Assembly: GCF_950023065.1 (NCBI RefSeq) | Contig: NC_088677.1 | Span: forward strand, 31,021,230-31,085,229 | Direction: 5' to 3' | DNA from: Planococcus citri | Lineage: Eukaryota > Arthropoda > Insecta > Hemiptera > Pseudococcidae | DNA length: 64,000 nt | In this document: piece after piece, positions 20,901 through 32,344 of the stretch | How the letters are laid out: each line of letters opens with the position of its first letter | Position numbering within the stretch: position 1 is the first letter of the stretch | Notes under the pieces: model-generated | The model's input: only the letters and a program-made list of their open reading frames with translations | Databases searched by the model: none | Told to the model about the DNA's origin: nothing | Translations under genes and position numbers: made by a program

Positions 20901-22957
20901 TGTTTAATCGACAGATTCACTTATACTATATTTTTGATTTTCAGGTGGACGCTGGTCTTCGATTCGAATCTCGTAAACAAAAATATCAACACATGTTCAC
21001 TATACGTACACCGAAACGTATATATTATTTAGCTGCCGAAACCGAAGAAGATATGAATAAATGGGTGGACTGCGTATGCCACGTTTGCGGTTTGAAACCC
21101 TTCATTACAGAGGAAGTGGTTACTGGTTAGTAGAATTCGGAAAATCTGAATATTAGAAAAAATATATATTTAAAAGCTCGATAACTATTGAAAAATATTT
21201 TTAGATGGTCAAGAGTATTACGGAGACGGAGATAACGTCTCGCAAGCTCCCACCGGTGTCACTGATCTATCGCCACCGGTAACCCCGTCTTCTAATAACA
21301 TAATAACCGGGCCGTATATACCGATCAGCGAATGCATCAGCGGTAAACCGATCCACAGTGCCGAAGATCTGAAACAATTCTTACTTCTGCACGGGCACGT
21401 GAACAAGCCTGCGGCGGCAGCTACCAGTATCCCAGTTACCGAACACCGCCCCGATTCGTACGATTTACCTCGTAGTCTTCGACCACCAGAGATCCAGGTG
21501 GAAGTTGGTTCGACACCACCGCCTAGTCCAGGAAGCGAATCCGTTTTCACAGACGACGAATCGGCTCGTAAACCGCACATGGCGAAGAAACCAACCGTGA
21601 ATTGGGAAACCTTCCCTAGGCCATCAGATAGCTCGATCGATGGCGAAGAAAGTCCCGGATTGGGTACAGCCGCTGTGACCGTAAAAGCAGACCGAAAATT
21701 TGCCAAAGTTGCCGGTCCCGTACCGATGGCAGCAGCTGCTCCGCCTAGACCACCTAAACCGTCCCATTTGGCGAATGTTGATACTACAGGCGTGTCAGCT
21801 GGTACCGAATCTGGCCATCCTCCGGTCCCTGAGCCGACCCAAGACGATATGTACGATATCCCGAGATCTCATCAGATCCCCGCTGATCTAGATGTTTCCA
21901 AGAAGGTGGCTGGAAGGCACTGTTATACGAATGCGGCTCCGGGCCATGTAACCGAGAATAACATCTTTCGATATGATTTCGCCATGACTGTCACCAATTC
22001 CGACGATTTGCCCGAAAGTCCGAGATCTGAAAGCGGTTCGGTGTCTTTCCCTAACACGTTGGCTTATTCGAATCTTCCCAGTCCCTCGTTCAGTACTGGC
22101 AATCAGATTATACCTACTCCGCCGGCTGTCAATCGTGAATTGAAACCGGGACGAAAATGTTCAGACTCGACTGGAGGGTCGAACGAGCCATCTCCTATTC
22201 CACTCAGCACATATCCGCCAAATATCGATCGTAAATTGAAACCTTTGAAAAAGGTTCAAGATGCGATGCGTCATTATGGTAAGTTCGGTGGTCGAACTAT
22301 CGTTTGATTATTATTGGGCATTTTAATTCGACGTTTTTCACTGATCCATTCCTTATGTTTATTGTTTTGTTTAGAAAACAACTCCAGTGGTACTTTGAAA
22401 CTTTGTTCACCTCCAATAGGCAGTCTTAGCAGAAGGAAGCAGAGAGCCGGCCCTAGTCCTACGCCACCAAGTAACTCTTCCAAAAGTTACGACAGTGGAT
22501 CAGCGACCACTGGTCGGATGCATCGAAGACATTCGTCGTCGGATGATCGATTGGATCAAGATAGAGAAGAGGTAGTGTATATTCGATTCTTGACCGCTTA
22601 TTTATTCTGATCCAAAAATCATCAAATTTTTAATCCGAACTCATTTCACTTTTCGTATAGGTCCAGTTTTACCAAATCAACAACCATACTTACCATACCC
22701 GAACTCGTGGTAAAAATGATAGATCTAAGAAATTCAGCGAAATCCAGTATTTAGATTTGGATCTCGATTCGAGCGATAACGCCAATAATAATTCCGGGTT
22801 GGTGAATAAGTCGACGAAAAATGTGCACTCTCCTGCCACAGCTACTGTTTACAAAACGGTCGACTTTGTCAGAACGGAGGCGTTTAACAGAACCAGGATT
22901 GAAATAGAGGAAGAGAGGAGTAGTAGATTATGTATGGCTGCCGAATCTGCCTCGTGA
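14993..22957 (+). CDS. dos: Daughter of sevenless / GRB2-associated binder (Gab) adaptor
   Basis: A multi-site docking protein acting below receptor tyrosine kinases, membrane-recruited by its PH domain. Six coding exons: 14993-15076, 17041-17169, 20945-21125, 21205-22278, 22375-22571, 22661-22957; 653 aa, all phases consistent. The PH domain spans about residues 12-120 (GWLTKSPP, RWFILRHSGELPG, and the invariant Trp111 in EEDMNKWVDCV). The long disordered middle carries YDLPRS and YDIPRS (Crk-type SH2 sites), proline-rich PPRPPKP, and two Gab-type RxxK sites for the Grb2/Drk SH3, PAVNRELKP and PNIDRKLKP. The C-terminus has IQYLDLDLD, matching the first SHP2/Corkscrew site of Gab1. I see no YxxM PI3K site. 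ATG at 14996 is an equal alternative start. Confidence 0.92.
15077..17040 (+). other. dos intron 1
   Basis: GT-AG intron of 1964 bp with a strong tttttttttcag acceptor. No second gene is visible. Its sequence is less AT-biased and less repetitive than intron 2, so it could hold regulatory DNA, but I can point to no specific site. Confidence 0.6.
17212..18279. mobile_element. Non-autonomous DNA transposon, Mutator-like by its 9-bp target duplication
   Basis: The element is 17221-18270 (1050 bp), in dos intron 2. It is bounded by identical 9-bp direct repeats GTTACTTAT at 17212-17220 and 18271-18279. Both ends begin GGGT, then an imperfect stretch, then a perfect 28-bp inverted core at 17236-17263 and 18228-18255 (start GCACGACCAAAAAAACAAG). 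Subterminal copies of ACGAC/CCGACC are abundant near both ends, like transposase-binding repeats. No transposase frame is present. A 9-bp duplication is typical of Mutator-like elements; the family call is inference. Confidence 0.85.
18600..18870. repeat. Degenerate short-period array (family 2)
   Basis: Imperfect ~35-bp units of the form tttttgccaaaattgtcaaa with runs of T. A related array lies at 54960-55170. Low-complexity character; its origin is unclear. Confidence 0.55.
19120..20490. mobile_element. Foldback-type inverted repeat element
   Basis: The outer ~300 bp on the left (about 19120-19490) is the diverged reverse complement of the right side (about 20060-20490). A clear matching phrase is acaaaggtagatcgaaagat at 19173, with its complement at 20382. 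The interior consists of three or four ~110-160 bp units with phrases such as gaagctgactgcaggtgg-like, gttttggagcctccag and aattagtttgcaga in alternating orientation. A partial copy of the left arm is present at 37660-37990. No transposase frame and no clean target duplication found. Confidence 0.75.
20490..20640. repeat. Dispersed GC-richer repeat (family 3), copy 1
   Basis: Contains an 11-G run at 20584-20594 and matches 44450-44610 in the same orientation with about the same spacing: gccattttgtaagtaaggcc, ccttaggactc, ggatcgacc, ttatgcaatagacttt-like. It abuts the right arm of the foldback element. Confidence 0.7.
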
Positions 22958-23677
22958 CGGTAAAACTCCGTTCTGTAGTCTCTCGATGGCTCGAACGGAT
23001 TTACAATAACAATTCACTATCGAAGTGATCAGCTACCTTTAATTTTTACCTAGGTATAAGAATTCATTAATTCATTTCGAAACTAAGATTTCCTCCTTGT
23101 GAGATTATATTTATCGAATTGACTTTTGATTTTTCGATCGAATCATACCCGTAAAACGCCAGCTATCGATTTTTTATTTCGTTTTTTTTGTACGATGAAA
23201 GTTTGATAATTTTTTTTTTTGCTGTTGATTTGACATTTTGACGTTGCGAATTTAAAAAGTGCCTTATTTTTTTAAACTTACTTACTGTGGGTCTGTTTTT
23301 TCCCCTAATAGTCTCGAGTATTTCGGAAGGTGATATTTTTTATTTAAAATGCCCTGTAGATATTTTTTATTATTTGTTTTTTAATACCTACGACAATGAA
23401 CGAATTTTTATTCGCGAATTTCACGACTATAACATTACCTCAACGGTGAATAACTTGTTTGTTTAACGAGCTTTATTTTCAAAAAATGGTAAAAATAGTG
23501 AAAGGATGTTTTTTATAAATAATTTTTGTAATTTGAACTTCGAAGTATTAAATAACTACCAACCTCTAGTCCGTAAAATTTCGAGAATACGATACATACA
23601 AGTATAATTTATGAATAAAAGAGATAGAAAACATAAGTATTTTTTGATCGGTGGTTTCAGCCTTCAATACGAATAAA
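22958..23677 (+). other. Probable dos 3' UTR
   Basis: AATAAA hexamers lie at 23614-23619 and 23672-23677, about 660-720 nt after the stop codon. No coding content. Confidence 0.5.
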
Positions 23678-24389
23678 GACTCAATATAAAGCATTATTTA
23701 TGCATTGTCTTTTTTAAATATTCAACATGATATCATTGATATCTAATGGGATTACTCGATCAGTTTTATTTAGTTCGGTTCATCTTACTTGGATTGAGGT
23801 TTTTTTTTGGAAGAATTCGGCTAGAAAAAAAGATCTGTACGGTTTTTACGAAATTATTTATTAACGATGTCTTCATTATGCAATGTGCCATGATATATTA
23901 TGTGGAAATTGATGCTATAAGATCTGATTTTTTTTTAGTTTAAATTGTACCTTCCCGTTTTATTGGTATTGCCTAATTTTTTAATCTAGCATAGGTATAA
24001 ATTTACATTATCGAACAAGGTATTGTAATATTGGTCTTCCAGTTGTTGGGGAAAATGTACGACAGTCAATTATTTTATACTGTAATATTATTCGTTTATT
24101 TATCGATACTTATTTTGAAAGAATCTTGATTTTCTTATTGTATTTTGTAGGGTATAGTAGGTTTTTTTCTTCTATATTTTATACGTTTTATGCTCAGTTT
24201 ATTCGTGTCTTTCAGTAAATTAATTACGCTAGAAGGTGTAACTTATAGATTTTAACAATATTGTATCATTTTTATTTTTTTTGTTTAAATTATATCGAAT
24301 TGGTGTTGAATTATTAGTTCATTTTCGCGGTGTCAGTTTTTCTCCATACTCGCCGCATCACTTGGAAACTGGGTCAAAGTACACCTAAC
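23678..24389. other. AT-rich intergenic DNA
   Basis: No supported gene, repeat or regulatory site. A 65-codon frame at 23746-23943 lacks any domain. Confidence 0.5.
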
Positions 24390-24670
24390 AGGGGTCTAAC
24401 TCTAAAATTGAACCTGTGGTTGAATGAGACACAGTTTTCAGTCGGTGGGTGCCTTCAGAGTTCAGACTCAAGTAAGCACCTCACCTGGAGTTGAATCAGA
24501 CCACAATCAGACACAGTTTTCAATCAGTGGGTGCCTTCAGACCAAATAAGGACTTGTCAACCTGTGGATGAACGTTGAACTTGAAAGTTAAATCAGAAAT
24601 CAGACACAATTCTTAATCTGTGAGTACATTCAAACCTAAGTAAGAGTAAGGACCTGGACCTTGGTTGAAT
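24390..24670 (+). repeat. Minisatellite-like tandem repeat upstream of the sol calpain gene
   Basis: Three diverged units are anchored by agacacagttttcaatcagt at 24427, 24509 and 24602 (spacings 82 and 93 bp). Each is followed by a gtgggtgccttcagac-like and an aagtaaggacct-like phrase. Visibly less AT-rich than its surroundings. Confidence 0.75.
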
Positions 24671-25263
24671 CAGAGAAAGTTGGGGCCGAGAGGGCTGAAA
24701 AAAGCTGGAGAAAATATCACCCAAACGAGCTGAAAATTTGAGTCCGGACGTCCGGAGGTTTTTCGAAGAGTAGAGTTCATTTTTCCGGTATCAGTTGTGC
24801 TTTGTGCTGTCAACTGTCACTGCTGTCAAAATTGAAAAGGACAAGGACATTAATTTTATAACAAAGAGCAAGCTCAAGAACGTCCCTCTCCCTCAGTTAC
24901 CTCAGTCCCTCAACCTCATCAAAAAACACGAAAATTTTCTTGTTCTATTGATCTATTCATGCTCGTAGCGCTCTAACCGAATAATGAAGGTACCACACTC
25001 GAGAATTCTGAACCTTCCATCAAGGCCATGAAGACAGATCGTGCTGTTATTATTTTATTCTCATTCTTGTGTTTTCAAACGAACAGCTGTTTTTCTTGAT
25101 GTTTGATATAAAATTGCGAAAAATTCTCGGAGCTGTTCTATCTTGCGAATAAATCAAACGCGTAATATATAAATTTCTCATGTTCGCAACGTGTAAATGC
25201 TCGACGTATTGAATGATTGGTGTTTCAAATCAGGTGGAAAAATGTGTTTGGCGTTGAACGATA
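24671..25263 (+). promoter_or_regulatory. Upstream region of the sol calpain gene
   Basis: No coding content. It must contain the sol promoter and 5' UTR, but no specific element can be assigned. Confidence 0.3.
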
Positions 25264-28200
25264 ATGGGATCCATAGCTTCTGTACTTCAGTGGCACTGCG
25301 ATACCTGCTCTCTCGTTAATCCGACCGAACGAATAACATGCATCAGATGTGGAGCACTAAGGATCCCAACCAAAACCGTGCATGATCCAAACTCGTACGA
25401 AAATTGGTCCGCAAATGACGTATCCAAGTAAGTAAGCTGTTTGTTTACACGGTTTCGTCATTTGTAACAAACAACAACATTTCGATTTCGATTAACACGA
25501 GATGAATATTTGCTTTTGCACAGGAACCCGCCATCATCGGTGGAAGTGAACTCGTACGTTAAGGATATCTCCACAACATCTAGACGTAAGTCGAAGTTGA
25601 AGAAGCATCGAAGTTTACCATCGTTGGTGTACGAAACACGTTGCGAAGAGTGCGATCTTCAGTTGTTATCGGGCTGCGTTTCGTGCCTGGTATGCGATCG
25701 AGCAGCGGATGCATCCGGGCGTAATATTATGCTGTACAAGAGTCCGGCGACGACGGTAAAAAGAACTACATCGTTGAACGGAGCTGGTCGTAGTAGTACG
25801 ACGGTTACGGACCAGAGTTTGCATCAGTTACCTCATATCGATTGTCGAACGCGTACGAATCAGACAACATCACTGCTACCGGAGACGGGTGAATCTAGTC
25901 GCGTATCTGATATGGACCTGTGGCTGTGCCCTATGTGCAATCACTCGAACACGGATTCCGTAATCAGATGTATCGCTTGTAATGGCAACAAGACTGAAAA
26001 CACTGCGCAAAATTCTCGTAAAAACGATAACAATAATAACGATCGTACGAATAACAACGGTAAACATGGGCCAGAACGTTGCGTAAACGGTAACGCAACC
26101 AAAGTTTCATCTAAAAATACACCGGAGTCTAATAAAAACCTGTATCGAAGGTCTTGCTCCGATATAGTAACCAAACCAACCAAGTCAACTCATAGATATA
26201 GTCTGGTCAACGGTGAAGAATCGCCTAACCCAAGTGCTACCAAATACTCATACATCGGTATCAGCGATCCGGCGTTGTACAATAATCCGAACGAATCTAG
26301 TCAAAAATCGTGGATTTGCGATCGTTGCTCGTACGCGGAAAATCGAGCCGTTTCTACGAAATGCGAATTGTGCGATGCCGAACGCGTATCTTCCGAGTGT
26401 TCTATTACCGTCACCAAGGATACGGTCAGATATACGCCGCCGAAACGTAAAAATTCCGAAAGCTTAGAGCAAGATTTCCAGTATCTCACCGTCACCGATC
26501 AGTACATCAAAGACAAATGGATTTGTAAAAAGTGTACTCTAGTTAACGCCGATCATAGTGAAATCTGCGTCGTATGCGGTGGTTCGAAAATACGCAGCTT
26601 GACCAGTACTCCAGATGCGACGCTAAAAACCGGTGAATTCTGGTCGTGTCCTAGGTGCACGTTGAAGAATACGTTGACTGATTTGGTTTGTATCGCGTGC
26701 CAAACTCCGTACAGCGATATCACTTCTTCTGTATTGTATAACAGCAGTACAGGTCGGTACACGGTTACAACTCCACCCAAGTTTAGTAGCAAAGACCATA
26801 TCATATCGAGTAGAAGACCGAAACCGACGCACAAACCGATTCACGACGGAACGAAGTTTTTATTTTTTGGCAATTTGAACGACGATAACGTAAAAGACAT
26901 GGGGCAAGAGAAGAAGACTTGGTGGTGTAACAAATGCACCTACGAGAATGCAGTCGAGTCTCCTAGCTGCGAAATGTGCCAAAGCTCTAGACCGGTGTGT
27001 AAGGATATGTTCAAGTATTCCGTCGATACGTTTTCCAAACAACTATCGTACGAAGACAATTCATCCATCGTTCTTCGAACTCACTCTGAAATGAAGCAGC
27101 AAGCGGAGAGTGAGCTTATGGAGAAATTGAGATGTAAAGAGGAGAAAGAGGCCTTGGTTAATTGGCAAAGGATCGTACAGTATTGCAAAGATGTAAGATA
27201 ATTTCGTATTTTTTACTTCGTTAAAAAAACATTTCATTATTTTGATTTTATCATCTTTGTGTATTTTTAGAACAAGTCGAAATTTGTAGACGATTCATTT
27301 CCACCAGCTCCAAAATCTCTGTTCCAAAATGGCACTGTCCCGCCAGAGAATCGGGTTACTCAGTGGCTCAGACCGAAGGAAATCAGTCTATCAAATTCCG
27401 AATCAGACGCATACGATTCGTGGGAAGTGTTTCGAAACCCGTTACCGTCAGATATATCTCAAGGTGAGCGAATTATATTTAATTTTTGATGAAAAATTAC
27501 CTAATAATAATTTTCAAATTCGAATTTAAAAACGAAATCATCAAAATTGAACCGGTTTTATTTTTTTCTTCAGGCATTCTTGGCAATTGTTGGCTATTGA
27601 GTGCCTTGGCTGTGCTGGCCGAACGCGAAGAGCTCGTCAAAAAGGTGATGGTAACCAAGGACTATTGCTCGCAAGGAGTTTATCAAGTCAGATTGTGCAA
27701 AGATGGCAAATGGGTTACCGTTTTGGTGGATGATTTGTTACCATGTAATGAACACGGTCATCTGATGTATTCTAGAGTGAGTAAATGCCATTCAGTGTAC
27801 GTTTCAAGGTGAATTCCTGTAATGAAAGTGATCATTGAACATTGATTTTTGTCCTCAGGCTCGAAGAAAGCAACTTTGGGTACCGTTGATTGAGAAAGCT
27901 GTGGCTAAAATTCATGGATCGTACGAAGCTTTAGTATCTGGTCGATCGATCGAAGGACTCGCTACGTTAACCGGTATTTTATTGACGTTGTTTCATCTTG
28001 AAAATATTGAACTTTAGATCAAAACTTCTTAGAATTATTACATGTATTTTTGCATCTTAGGTCAACCTTGCGAAAGCATTCCTCTTCAGCAATCCTCGCT
28101 GCAACCAGAAGAAGAACTGGACTACGACCTGATTTGGGCGCAGTTATTAAGTTCAAGACAGGCGAAATTCTTAATGGGAGCGTCTTGTGGAGGAGGTAAC

Positions 28201-29817
28201 ATGAAGGTGGACGAAGAAGAATACCATAAAAATGGTCTCAGAGCCAGGTACCGCTCGAAAAGCTAACGCAGTAATTCAATGTTGTCGAGCAAAATTTGAT
28301 AATATGACTTTTTTCAGACATGCTTATTCGGTTTTGGATGTAAGAGATGTTCAAGGATATCGTCTACTGCGTTTGAGAAACCCTTGGGGTCATTTTTCGT
28401 GGAAAGGGGACTGGTCCGATCAATCTGATAAGTGGACCCCTGAATTGAGACAGATACTGATGCCGAATGGACTCTCCGGTGGTGTATTTTGGATCTCGTT
28501 CGATGATGTGTGCAAGTAAGCCAGTTTTTTCTCCCCATCATAATTCATAACCTTCTTTAATATAATATCTCATCTACTGATGCCTCGTTTCGTGTATTAG
28601 ATTTTTCGATTGCATCGATATTTGCAAAGTTAGAGATTCTGGTTGGAACGAGGTCCGATTGAGAGGCATTTTACCGCCAATGTCTTGCCCCAGATACGCC
28701 TCCTGTGTGTTGTTAACGGTCATGGAGCCTACCGAAGTGGAGTTCACCTTGTTTCAAGAAGGTCAAAGGTACGAGTAAATCAATTCTGTAAATCGGACTG
28801 AAATCGAGAACGTTGTATTTAATCGAGATTCCGTGTTTTTTTTTCAGGAATTCGGTAAAATCTTCGAGAAGTCATTTGGATCTATGCGTGGTAGTTCTGC
28901 GTGCTCGAGCTCACCAGAATTCGTATCAAGTAGGACCTTTGGTCGAACACAGCCGTCGACAAGTTCGCGGATTCGTTGGCTTACAGAAAATGCTCGAAAG
29001 CGATGTGTATTTCTTGGTATGCCTGGCGTTCAATCATTGGCATACAGGTAAATTGAGTTAAGAGAAATTGAGGTCGAATAAAATCTCAATTGTGACGAAA
29101 TTGTGATATTTTTGTTTAGGTATCGAAGAACCAGCCAATTATCCGCAGTATATTTTGGCAATTCATAGTTCGAAGAAGCTTCTAGTTGAACAGATTTCAC
29201 CCCCTGGGTATGTTCTGGCGGATACATTGATCAATTTGACCTTAGCCAAGGGTCAGCGGCATGAGGTACAGATGAGATTTTTTTCTTCAATCAATAATAC
29301 TTTTCGAATTGGTGATTTTTTTTGGGAGATTCGAGTATGGAAATATTTTAATGTGCGTTATCGACTCTGCTTTCAGGGAAGAGAAGGAATGACAGCGTAT
29401 TACTTGACCAAAGGTTGGGCCGGTTTGGTTGTAATGATTGAAAATCGCCACGATAAGAAATTCATTCACGTTAAATGCGATTGCAAAGAAAGCTACAATG
29501 TTATATCGACCAGAGGCGAGCTTTTGACCACCGATGCTGTACCGCCGTTACACAGGTACATATTTTTCTGCAATACGTACGCTTTAAACATTTTTTAAAA
29601 TCAACATAATACGTAATTATTTTGACATTTTTACAGACAAGTGATCATAGTTCTAACGCAATTAGAAGGTAGTGGAGGTTTCTCGATCGCTCACCGCCTT
29701 ACTCATCGTTTAGCCAACGACGCGTTTGTTTTCAATTGGGCCACAAATGGCGCGCCACACTCGCCTGAAATCGATGATAAAGTCGCAGGTCTTCACGTTC
29801 CCAGAATAATTACCTGA
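25264..29817 (+). CDS. sol: Small optic lobes calpain (calpain-D / CAPN15 family)
   Basis: Atypical intracellular cysteine protease with N-terminal RanBP2-type zinc fingers. Twelve exons: 25264-25427, 25524-27192, 27271-27463, 27574-27776, 27859-27973, 28061-28247, 28318-28515, 28601-28768, 28848-29047, 29120-29265, 29377-29555, 29637-29817; 1200 aa, all phases closed. Six good WxC-x2-C...C-x2-C fingers are seen: WHCDTCSLVN (residue 10), WLCPMC, WICDRC, WICKKC, WSCPRC and WWCNKC, plus a degenerate TRCEEC unit. The peptidase-C2 triad is Cys681 (QGILGNCW), His845 (RHAYSVLDV) and Asn865 (RLRNPWGHF). The C-terminal SOL domain follows; no EF hands, as expected for this branch. Mammalian CAPN15 is about 1086 aa and fly Sol about 1594. 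Confidence 0.96.
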
Positions 29818-30709
29818 AATGTTACCTTGATATGTTAGAATGGATTTATTTCTCTCTCTATTTTTTTTATACTCGTATTTTTTTGGTTCTTTTTCTCTCA
29901 TTTGTGTTTTAATTTCGTTATCTGTTCTTTTCTTTTTTTTTAATATTACACAGAACCGGTTTGATGGTTATTTTGTGTCATGAAAGTTTTTTTTTTTTAT
30001 TGTGTTTATTAAGATAACGTATTTCAAGCTGAACTTTCGTAGATTTAGTAATGCCTCGTTTTGATTTCATCTTATATTTATGTACCTATTGATTTTTGTT
30101 TCTTTCGTACAATTATGCATACTTTTCTATTTTTTCCCCTTTTAATTTATATCCATGTTGTCGATCTTGAAACATCGAAGATCTTAGGATTTCTTTCACT
30201 CAGTGTTACTGCCGTTTTTTTTTCTCGTATGTGTGTGTGTTGTAAAATGATCCTAATCGTTGATAGAATTTTTTTTTAACGTTTTTATAATACCTAGTTT
30301 TTTTCCCAGTCATGTTTTCTTTTTCTTTAAAAGATTTTTGAAAATCTCGCACACGCATACTCACAAGCACATTATTTTTATCAAGTTACTGTAAACTTTC
30401 TTCGTGTTGAATTCTGTGAAAAAATATGCCGAGCATTAGATGAAGTATCGCCGCGAGTTTTTTTTCTTTCTTTTTTTCGAGTTGTTAAAAGTGTGATATT
30501 TTCGTATTGTGGATGTTTACCGTATTGAATTGATAATTTGATATTATTTTTTTCGTGGATTTACGTACCCGAGTTATATAATGTATGTTTTTGTCGAAAA
30601 ATCGCACACGCGGGCGCAGTCGATTTATATGATCAATTATTTACGATTAATTTTCGTGTATATTATACTCTTTTTGAAAAAATAATCATCGCTGAATTTT
30701 ATTAATAAA
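29818..30709 (+). other. Probable sol 3' UTR with AATAAA at 30704-30709
   Basis: Very T-rich, no coding content. AATAAA lies 887 nt after the stop, inside an attaataaac context. Confidence 0.55.
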
Positions 30710-31389
30710 CGATTTGTGTTTGAAAATTAACGTAGGTAGTATTTTTCTTTACTGGCGAGTTGACCTCTTCTTTTACATGTTTTTTTTTAGGTATCCCAGT
30801 ATGATTCAAAGACAAAAAAAATCCACGTTCAGCGAAAACTGACGTTTTTTTTTGCAAAAAATTGCATTTTCTCCAAGACTACGAAGCGAGACGCAATTTC
30901 AACGCAGAAAACGTAATGTGAATTTTGATAACTTTTTCAAGACCAATTTCGAGAATGAAAATGGGTCAATTTTAAGGGAAGGGGGCAGTATACAACGGAA
31001 ATCTGGCACTGGAAATGGATTCGCCAGGCTCAAAAAACCCCCTTAAACGAAATTTCGAGGCCATTCGTCTCCAAATAATTATTGTGGTTCATTTTTGTTT
31101 AAAATACTCTTCGTATTTACGGCAAACTGGTTATGCAATTTTATTAACACGAAGCATTTTACATCCGCTGGTCTACCCATTTGAGGTCGCTGAGTTCGAA
31201 GCTGAGGTAACTTTTGGATCCTGGTCAATCCTTCATTAAAAATACAATTTCTTCTCAGATGATTGCATTCTGAAAACTTGAAAAAAATTCAATTGATTTT
31301 CTGACACTACTAATAAATGCCAACCTTTGAAAACTTGGAAGAAAATCAATCGATTTTTTTGAAAATTTAAGAAAAAAACTGATTGATTT
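30710..31389. other. Intergenic DNA between convergent genes
   Basis: No gene supported. Short frames around 30852-31239 show no domain. Confidence 0.5.
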
Positions 31390-31830
31390 TCTGACATAGT
31401 AGGTATCTTGAGAAGTCAGAAAGGCAGACAGACCGCCTGGAGCAGCTAGACAGGTAGGTCAGTGACCTTGAACGTCCAGACAAACAGGTCAATGACCTCA
31501 ATAAGCCAGACAGACAATCATGAAAGGCCAGACAGTGAGGTAAGAAACCTCAAGAAGCCAGACATGGGTGCAAACGACCTTGATACTAGGCAGAAGGGTC
31601 AATGACCTTAAGAGACCCGACAGATGGCTTTGAGAGGTCAGACAAGCATGATAGTGACCTTGAGGACCAGAAAAGACAGAAAAACTACCATGAAAGGTCA
31701 CATACTTAAGAATCAATAACCTTAAGAACTGGGAAAGCTAGACATGATAGGTCAATGACCTTGAAAGTCCAGACAAACGGGTTAATGACCTCAAGAAGCT
31801 AGACAGACGAGTCAATGACCTTAAGAAAAT
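31390..31830 (+). repeat. ~36-42 bp minisatellite bearing AGGTCAnTGACCT palindromes
   Basis: About eleven degenerate units of the form agac(a/g)-n-aggtcaatgacct-caagaagcc. Perfect inverted-repeat palindromes AGGTCA-N-TGACCT lie at 31456-31468, 31486-31498 and 31749-31761. Near copies lie at 31596-31608, 31779-31791 and 31809-31821. Half-sites (aggtca or tgacct) fill much of the rest. The palindrome is the idealised IR1 element bound by nuclear-receptor dimers such as EcR/USP. It sits between the 3' ends of sol and Ssdp. Confidence 0.85.
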
Positions 31831-32344
31831 TCTATGTGAGACTTTTCAAACTTTGTCTGAACTTTTGAGAACTTATAAAAAATGGAGATTTTATGAGATA
31901 TTTTATAAATTAATCCAGACTTTTGAAAACGTTTAAAAAAATGAACGAGTGTTTGGAGTAATTATAAAAATCGCCAAATCTGAATCAAGTGTCCATCTTG
32001 GACCTCAGTTGCCCCTTCAGCGAACTGACGATTTATCAAAAATTGAGATTGCTCGACATGCTGCACTGTGTGAGTAAGAAAAGACTCTTTTATCCTTCTT
32101 TTCTCATTTATTTCATTATTTTTAACAAATAGGATATTTATGGGCTGTCGAACAACTAATCAGAATCGTCCACATTACCTTCAAAGCTCATCTGCTCTTG
32201 TGCTCAGTGTTATAAATTGCATACCTGTACTTCTGCAGGAATTATTGATTCCTCGACTGTAAATATTCAAAGTATTGCGCTTTGAAGTTTAGTCTTGATT
32301 TAATTTCAAACTTGATACAGAAAAAAATACTAGATCAAGTTATA
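31831..32344. other. Intergenic DNA beyond the Ssdp 3' end
   Basis: No gene or repeat assigned. Confidence 0.5.

Noticed and set aside
21218..21706. 162-codon frame antisense to the dos large exon
   Set aside because: It is the reverse-strand shadow of the well-supported dos exon 21205-22278, whose GC-richer codons keep the antisense open.
25876..26844. Several minus-strand frames of 60-93 codons under the sol calpain exon 2
   Set aside because: All lie inside the zinc-finger exon on the opposite strand and show no independent motif.
31456..31821. Treating the AGGTCAnTGACCT copies as proven hormone-response elements
   Set aside because: They sit in a tandem repeat, so their number may be passive amplification; listed as a testable observation only.
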